Assembly: GCA_014621425.1 (NCBI GenBank)
Contig: JAANBB010000010.1
Span: 186,001-250,000, forward strand
Reading direction: 5' to 3'
DNA: 64,000 nt
DNA from: Cylindrodendrum hubeiense
Lineage: Eukaryota > Ascomycota > Sordariomycetes > Hypocreales > Nectriaceae
In this document: positions 58,801 to 64,000 of the stretch, piece after piece
Layout: each line of letters begins with the position of its first letter
Position numbering within the stretch: the first letter of the stretch is position 1
Translations under genes and position numbers: made by a program
The notes under the pieces: model-generated
What the model saw: the letters and a program-made list of their open reading frames with translations, nothing else
Told to the model about the DNA's origin: nothing
Database searches by the model: none

Positions 58801-61800
58801 CTACCTGGCGCAATACGCTCAACCTTGACGATGTTCCATGGCTCAAGGATCACCGGATGCAGTCTCTACCGACATTCCCGCTTGCTGGATATCTGTGCAT
58901 GGCCGTCGAGGCCGCTTCTCAGAGAGCGCAGTTGAGGGGCATCACACGCGCGCAGATTACTGGGTTCCGCCTTCGCGAGATTCAAGTATCCAAGGCATTT
59001 ATTCTCGACCCCGCTGCCCAGTACGAAACCATCTTCTGTCTGAGCCCCTACGCCGAGGGAATGAGGTCGTACTCTAATGACTGGGACGAGTTCCGTATCT
59101 CATCGTGGACTGCGAGCAGAGGTTGGCTAGAGCACTGCCGTGGCCTCGTTGGAGTGAGGCAGCAGCGCAATGCCAACCCTGTCAGCAACCCTCAGCTCCT
59201 GGTCGCCGCTTCTCACCGCAAGCACATCATGGAAGCCCAAGGTGCAGAGTTATCTCTGGATACGTTCTACTCCGAGCTGGAAGCTCAAGGAGCCGGCTAC
59301 AGCCAAGCCTTCAAGTTCCAGCCTGGCTGCGGTCTCAGAGCGCGTGGAGAATACTCTGCCAGTACCATCGTGGTTCCTGAAACCGCATCTTATATGCCGT
59401 CGGTCCACGAGACGCCGTCCATCTTGCCGGCTGCATTCATGGATCTCTGCTCACAGCTGATGTTCCCCATTCTCGGCGCTGGACGCGGAGAGATGCCGTC
59501 GCTGTTCATGCCCTCGGCCATCAAGGAGGTTGAGTTCACCAACAACTTCCCTAGCCTGCCTGGTGAGAAGGCCCAGGTTGTTGTACATGGCCGCCCAGAC
59601 TTTGCCAGTCCTGGACCCGTTGACTTCTTCATCACCGCCTGGAATGACGCGCACACTGAGCCCGTGGCCAAGTTCTCCGGTTTCAGAATGACACCCGTGT
59701 CTAGCGACATCATGGATTGTGAGACCCCACGCTCTTTGTGCTACAAGGTTCAATGGGAACCTCTCGATAAGACAGTCGAGGCAGTGAAGGAGGAGGTAAA
59801 TGGTGAAACGCAGCAACCCAATGGTGTCGTTCACGAGCCGATTCCGTCAACTGACGTCGATCTCAAAGACGCTGAAATTGTCATCATTACTGACAAGACT
59901 GAATCTGATCCATTGGTCTCAGCAGTTTCTCTTGTCATGGAGGCGCACACTGGGTCTAAGCCGTCAATCTCCTCTTTGGCCGGGCTCCAGCCTTCGCCCA
60001 CAGCCCGTTACATTTGCTTGGCGGAGCTCGATGCACCTGTGCTGTACAACATGTCATCCGACACTTTCGCACAGGTTAAGCAGTTGCTGCTCGTATGCTC
60101 CTCAATTATTTGGGTCACCAGCGGTGCCTACCGCTTTGCTGATAAGCCTGAGAACAACATTGCTCAAGGTCTGCTCCGAACAGTCCGCTCGGAGAACAGC
60201 AAGGTTGCGGCGACCCTCGATCTGGAGCCGAATTCCAAGCTCGAGGCCTCAGAGCACGCCAACCTCGTCTCTCGCGCTTTGATATCCTCCCTAGCTACTC
60301 CCGCAGATGGCTCACCAGTCGACTTCGAATTCTCCGAAGAGAATGGAAAGCTCGTAGTTCCCCGCGTCGTGCAGCATGAGGATATGAACCTCACCGTCTT
60401 CCGTGAGACGCAAGTCTCTGCACCCTACCTTCAAGACTTTGAGCAGCCTGGTCGCCGCCTAAAGCTTGCTGTTGGCACATTGGGTGCCTTGGACTCCCTG
60501 TACTGGAAGGACGAGGCTGATCTTCCTCTACCCGCCGACGACGTCGAGATCAAGGTCACAGCCACGGGAATGAACTTTAAGGATGTTGTCATCGCCATGG
60601 GACAGGTTGCCAGCCCTTACATCGGTGTTGAGTGCAGTGGTATTATCTCCAAGGTTGGATCCAATGTCACTTCTCTCCAGGTTGGTGATCGTGTCTGTGC
60701 CATGTCACTGGGAGCATACAGCACCTATACTCGCTGCCCGGCTACGAGTGCGGCTGTCATTCCCGATGACATGAGCTTTGAGACTGCGGCTTCCATCCCC
60801 GTCGTCTACAGCACCGCTTACTATGGCATCATCAACCTGGCCCGTATGGAGCCCGGCGAGAGGATCCTTATCCACGCCGCCTCTGGCGGAGTTGGCCAAG
60901 CAGCGATCCAGCTCGCACAGATGATCGGCGCCGAGGTTTACGCGACTGTCGGTAGTGCCGAGAAGAAGCAGTTGCTCATCGACACATACGGTATCCCCGA
61001 GAACCGCATCTTCTACAGCAGAGATATTGAGTTTGCCGCCGCCGTCAAGGAGGCTACTGGTGGTGAAGGTGTTGATGTTGTAATCAACTCGCTCGCCGGA
61101 GACATGTTGCGCGTGACGTGGGAGTGCCTCGCCCCCTTCGGACGATTCATCGAGATTGGCAAGAGGGACATCACTTCCAACACCAGGCTGGAGATGGCCA
61201 AGTTCGAGCACAACTGTAGCTTCAGCTCTGTCGACTTGACACTCGTGGCCGGTAAGAGGCCCTTGATTATGGGGCGCGTCCTGACTGCCGTCATGGGCCT
61301 GCTGTCAAAGAAGACGATCAAGCCCATTGGACCCATCACCACCGTGGCCATCTCGGATGTCGAACTCTCCCTGCGCAAGCTGCAAAGTGGTAAGACTTCT
61401 GGCAAGGTCATTGTCAGCCATGTCAACAACGAGAAGGTCAAGGTAAGCAGCTGAAACAGCCCAGCACATTTAATACTGAATAGCTAACCTAAATATTCAG
61501 GTCACCCACCCAATCTCAACCGCCGATATTCTTCATGGAGATGTCACGTACCTCATCATTGGTGGTACCGGTGGTCTTGGCCGCTCCATGGCCCGAAAAA
61601 TGGTCCAGCGTGGAGCTCGACACATCGTACTCTTGTCCAGGAGTGGCAAACTAACCAGCGAGCTTGGCAAGCTGATTAAGGACAGCCAAGCCGTTGGGGC
61701 TTCAATCCACGTCAAGTCGTGCGACGTCGCGGACGAGGATAGTGTCGATTCTCTTGTAGCCGAGCTACAGCAAGACTTGCCTCCAATCCGTGGTATTATT

Positions 61801-62728
61801 CACGCCGCCATGGTGCTCATCGTATGTGTTAGATTACTTCAGCGAATGTTCTTATGCTAACAGGGAGTAGGATGTTCTCTTTGAGAAGATGACCTTTGGG
61901 GACTACGAGAACGTCACCCGGTCCAAGGTCAATGGCGCGTGGAACTTCCACAATGCTCTCACTGGCACCCCCCTGGACTTCTTTATTGTCCTATCATCCG
62001 TCGCCGGAATCGTGGGTAACAGAGGTCAAGCTGCGTACGCTGCTGCCAACACCTACCTCGACGCCTTCGTCCGGTTCCGTGCCCGTCAAGGTCTGGCAGC
62101 GTCGTCTCTGGATCTCACCGCTGTTGAAGGCGTTGGCTACCTTGCTGAGAACACGGATCGACAGTCCCAGGTCCTGAAGAACCTTTCAGGCAACACTTTG
62201 AACGAATCTGAGGTTCTGGCACTGGTCGAGGCCGCAATCGTGGGTAAGGTGACTACGGCTTGCGACGGCCAGTGTGTCACTGGTTTGAGCTTTGAGAACC
62301 CAGCATCTCTGCCATACTACGCCTCTGACGGCAAGTTCTCTCACCTCCGCAATGCCGCATTGGCCAATTGCCTGGATGCCGACGGGTTGGATGGAGGAGC
62401 CAACCTCCTCATTTCGCAGCAGCTCCAGCAAACCACCACAGAGCAGGACGCCCATGAGGTGGTCACTTTGGGAGTCCAGGAGAAGCTGGGCGCCATTCTG
62501 ATGCTGCCCCCTGAGGTTATGGCTGCTGAGCAGGGCAAGTCGTCCATCACTGCCCTGGGTCTGGACTCACTCAATGCCATTGAGCTACGAAACTGGATCG
62601 GCAAGGAGCTCCATGCTCATTTGCAAGTGTTGGAACTTCTCACAAGTGGAACGATGATAGATCTGTCGGCTTTAATTCTCCGGAAGACCAGCCTCAAAGG
62701 CGTTTGGTCCAAGGTGGAAGAGGCATAA
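55834..62728 (+). CDS. Highly reducing polyketide synthase, KS-AT-DH-ER-KR-ACP
   Basis: Exons are 55834-56125, 56192-56576, 56626-56804, 56854-61442, 61501-61821 and 61871-62728; introns 49-66 bp; 2207 aa. Start ATG 55834 opens MSATNSAPHLAPIAIVGMSC. KS: Cys183 in VDTACSSG, His319 in EAHGTGT, His359 in NFGHLE. AT: FVYTGQGAQWPQMG and Ser630 in GHSSGE. DH: His952 in DHRMQSLPTFP and Asp1149 in FMDLCSQ. ER: NADPH motif AASGGVGQAA near residue 1630. KR: GGTGGLGRS near 1836, with LSSVAG and Tyr1978 in AAYAAANTY. ACP: Ser2155 in LGLDSLN. No methyltransferase motif is seen between DH and ER, and there is no thioesterase, so release needs a partner such as the FSH1 hydrolase next door. The product should be a largely reduced, unbranched chain. 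The DH motif has Ser where Gly is usual (H-x3-S). The fungal type I iterative class is certain. Confidence 0.96.
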
Positions 62729-64000
62729 TCCATCATCGGCTTGTCGAGATTTGAAAATGGCGGTTTTATAGAGTTTAATTTTCATTTGTTAACTATCATA
62801 ATAATGCTCACAAGAGAGGTTTACGGCCACTACATGCTTATAATCTTATCTGAATCATGCCTCATGTCAATCGCTGAAGTAGTCGCTGTGGATCATTGTG
62901 AATTTTCATGCTTTCCTTAAATCGAAGATGATCTAGTAGCCATCCGTCTTGGTAGTTTGTGTCTAACATCATGTCTTGTTCAATACATCATCCAGGAATA
63001 CATCCAGCATCCAATCAACTTCGACAGCCAACCAGATGCCTGCAAGTGTCATCACGCCTACCTGTCTCCAATTTTCAAAATAGTCTTGCGGTATACTTAA
63101 TATTAATATTATGACAACTGTTCAAACCTTTTATTTAGGGTGCTATTTATATAGAACTAGGAGAGGATATAGAAGGTTGCATCGAATGCTATATCGCAAG
63201 GGTACTGGGCAATGAAAAGAAATCACCATCATATTATGAAGATAGCATCCCACCCAGGCTTTTGAATACCAACACCTACGTACAAAGCCCATTTATACAT
63301 GTCTAACTGGCGTAATAGCATTCAAGAAGACTCAATGGAATTCGCGAGCGTAACCAACAACTATGAGAACTGACAGGGTTGTCGAGGCACGGTAAGATAA
63401 ACAACTAATTGTAGTCCTGCTACGTGATAAATCCTAAATTTTGCAATTAAAGCCGTGCTAATTTTGCGGGATTCTTGGAAGGATTTAAATAGAAACCATG
63501 CTGTTGTGTGGGGGGAGGAGAAAGATAGACTAGAAGACCTAACAACTCACCTACAGGACAGATTGGTAGTGGCTGTCGCGGTAAAGCATCTACAACAGTT
63601 ACTAAGTTGGAGATGACAGTTAACATAAATGAATAAATTACACATGATTAACAGCTACCAGTCACTATACTGTCTGATCAATTGATTTACTAGAGGATAG
63701 TATAAGCTCAAGTTAAAAATATTAATGATTATTCATGGGTCCTGATGACTTTGGTCATAAAAGAGGACAATCTAAACTGCTGAACTCAAAACTTTCCTAA
63801 TTAGACTTCAGAGACTGACTAATTGGGTTGAGCTAATAGTCCTAAAGCAAGGCGGAGCATCCTGTTGAAGTCAGCCCGTCGTTGATGACTCCCTTCTGAC
63901 AACGGCAAGGAATGCAACAACGCCTTGTCCCCGAAGTCTAATGATGCCCAAAGGTTTATATATACTAATTCGAATAGAATTCCATGCAGATTGCTCTTCA
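62729..64000. other. AT-rich 3' flank, no gene seen
   Basis: After the synthase stop codon the remaining 1.27 kb is AT-rich, with no frame or splice pattern that I can support. The gene cluster, if it extends, must resume beyond the window. Confidence 0.5.

Overview
This window is nuclear DNA of a filamentous ascomycete (Pezizomycotina, probably Sordariomycetes). The genes carry many short introns (about 45-115 bp) with GT..AG ends and CTRAC-like branch points. The gene families point the same way: cerato-platanin, PTH11-type receptors, Zn2Cys6 regulators, a highly reducing polyketide synthase and a Ser/Thr-rich GPI wall protein. All gene models below were assembled by eye from reading frames and splice signals. 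No alignment or database search was run.

Layout. 1-10 kb holds two surface or secreted proteins, a cerato-platanin (2758-3238) and a repeat-rich GPI mucin (4982-7489), in long gene-poor DNA. 10.5-14.5 kb is a divergent pair: a PTH11-like receptor and a berberine-bridge-type FAD oxidase. 16.3-17.5 kb is an NmrA/isoflavone-reductase-like protein. 18.9-19.9 kb holds the most unusual locus: a small secreted cysteine-rich protein whose first knottin-like domain is assembled from a chain of 6-18-nt microexons, all in phase. 22-38 kb is mixed metabolism and regulation: an acid-ceramidase/NAAA-like hydrolase, a monocarboxylate-type MFS porter divergent from a Zn2Cys6 regulator, an unknown possibly glycosyltransferase-like protein, an aldehyde dehydrogenase, a GABA/choline-type amino-acid permease and a second Zn2Cys6 regulator. 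39.6-40.9 kb is a second PTH11-like receptor.

41.8-62.7 kb looks like a secondary-metabolite locus. It contains a GH3 beta-glucosidase with a PA14 insert, a DHA2-type (14-TM) efflux pump, a sugar (maltose-permease-like) transporter, a family-1 UDP-glycosyltransferase, an FSH1/LovG-type serine hydrolase and a KS-AT-DH-ER-KR-ACP reducing polyketide synthase without a visible methyltransferase. The 2.3-kb divergent promoter between hydrolase and synthase carries two arrays of 10-11-bp direct repeats, spaced like one helical turn. A plausible reading is that the synthase makes a reduced chain, the hydrolase releases it, the glycosyltransferase glucosylates it, the pump exports it, and the beta-glucosidase can remove the sugar. 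This is inference from gene content. The locus may continue past 64,000.

The remaining long intergenic stretches were read on both strands and show no further supportable gene, tRNA or intact transposon.
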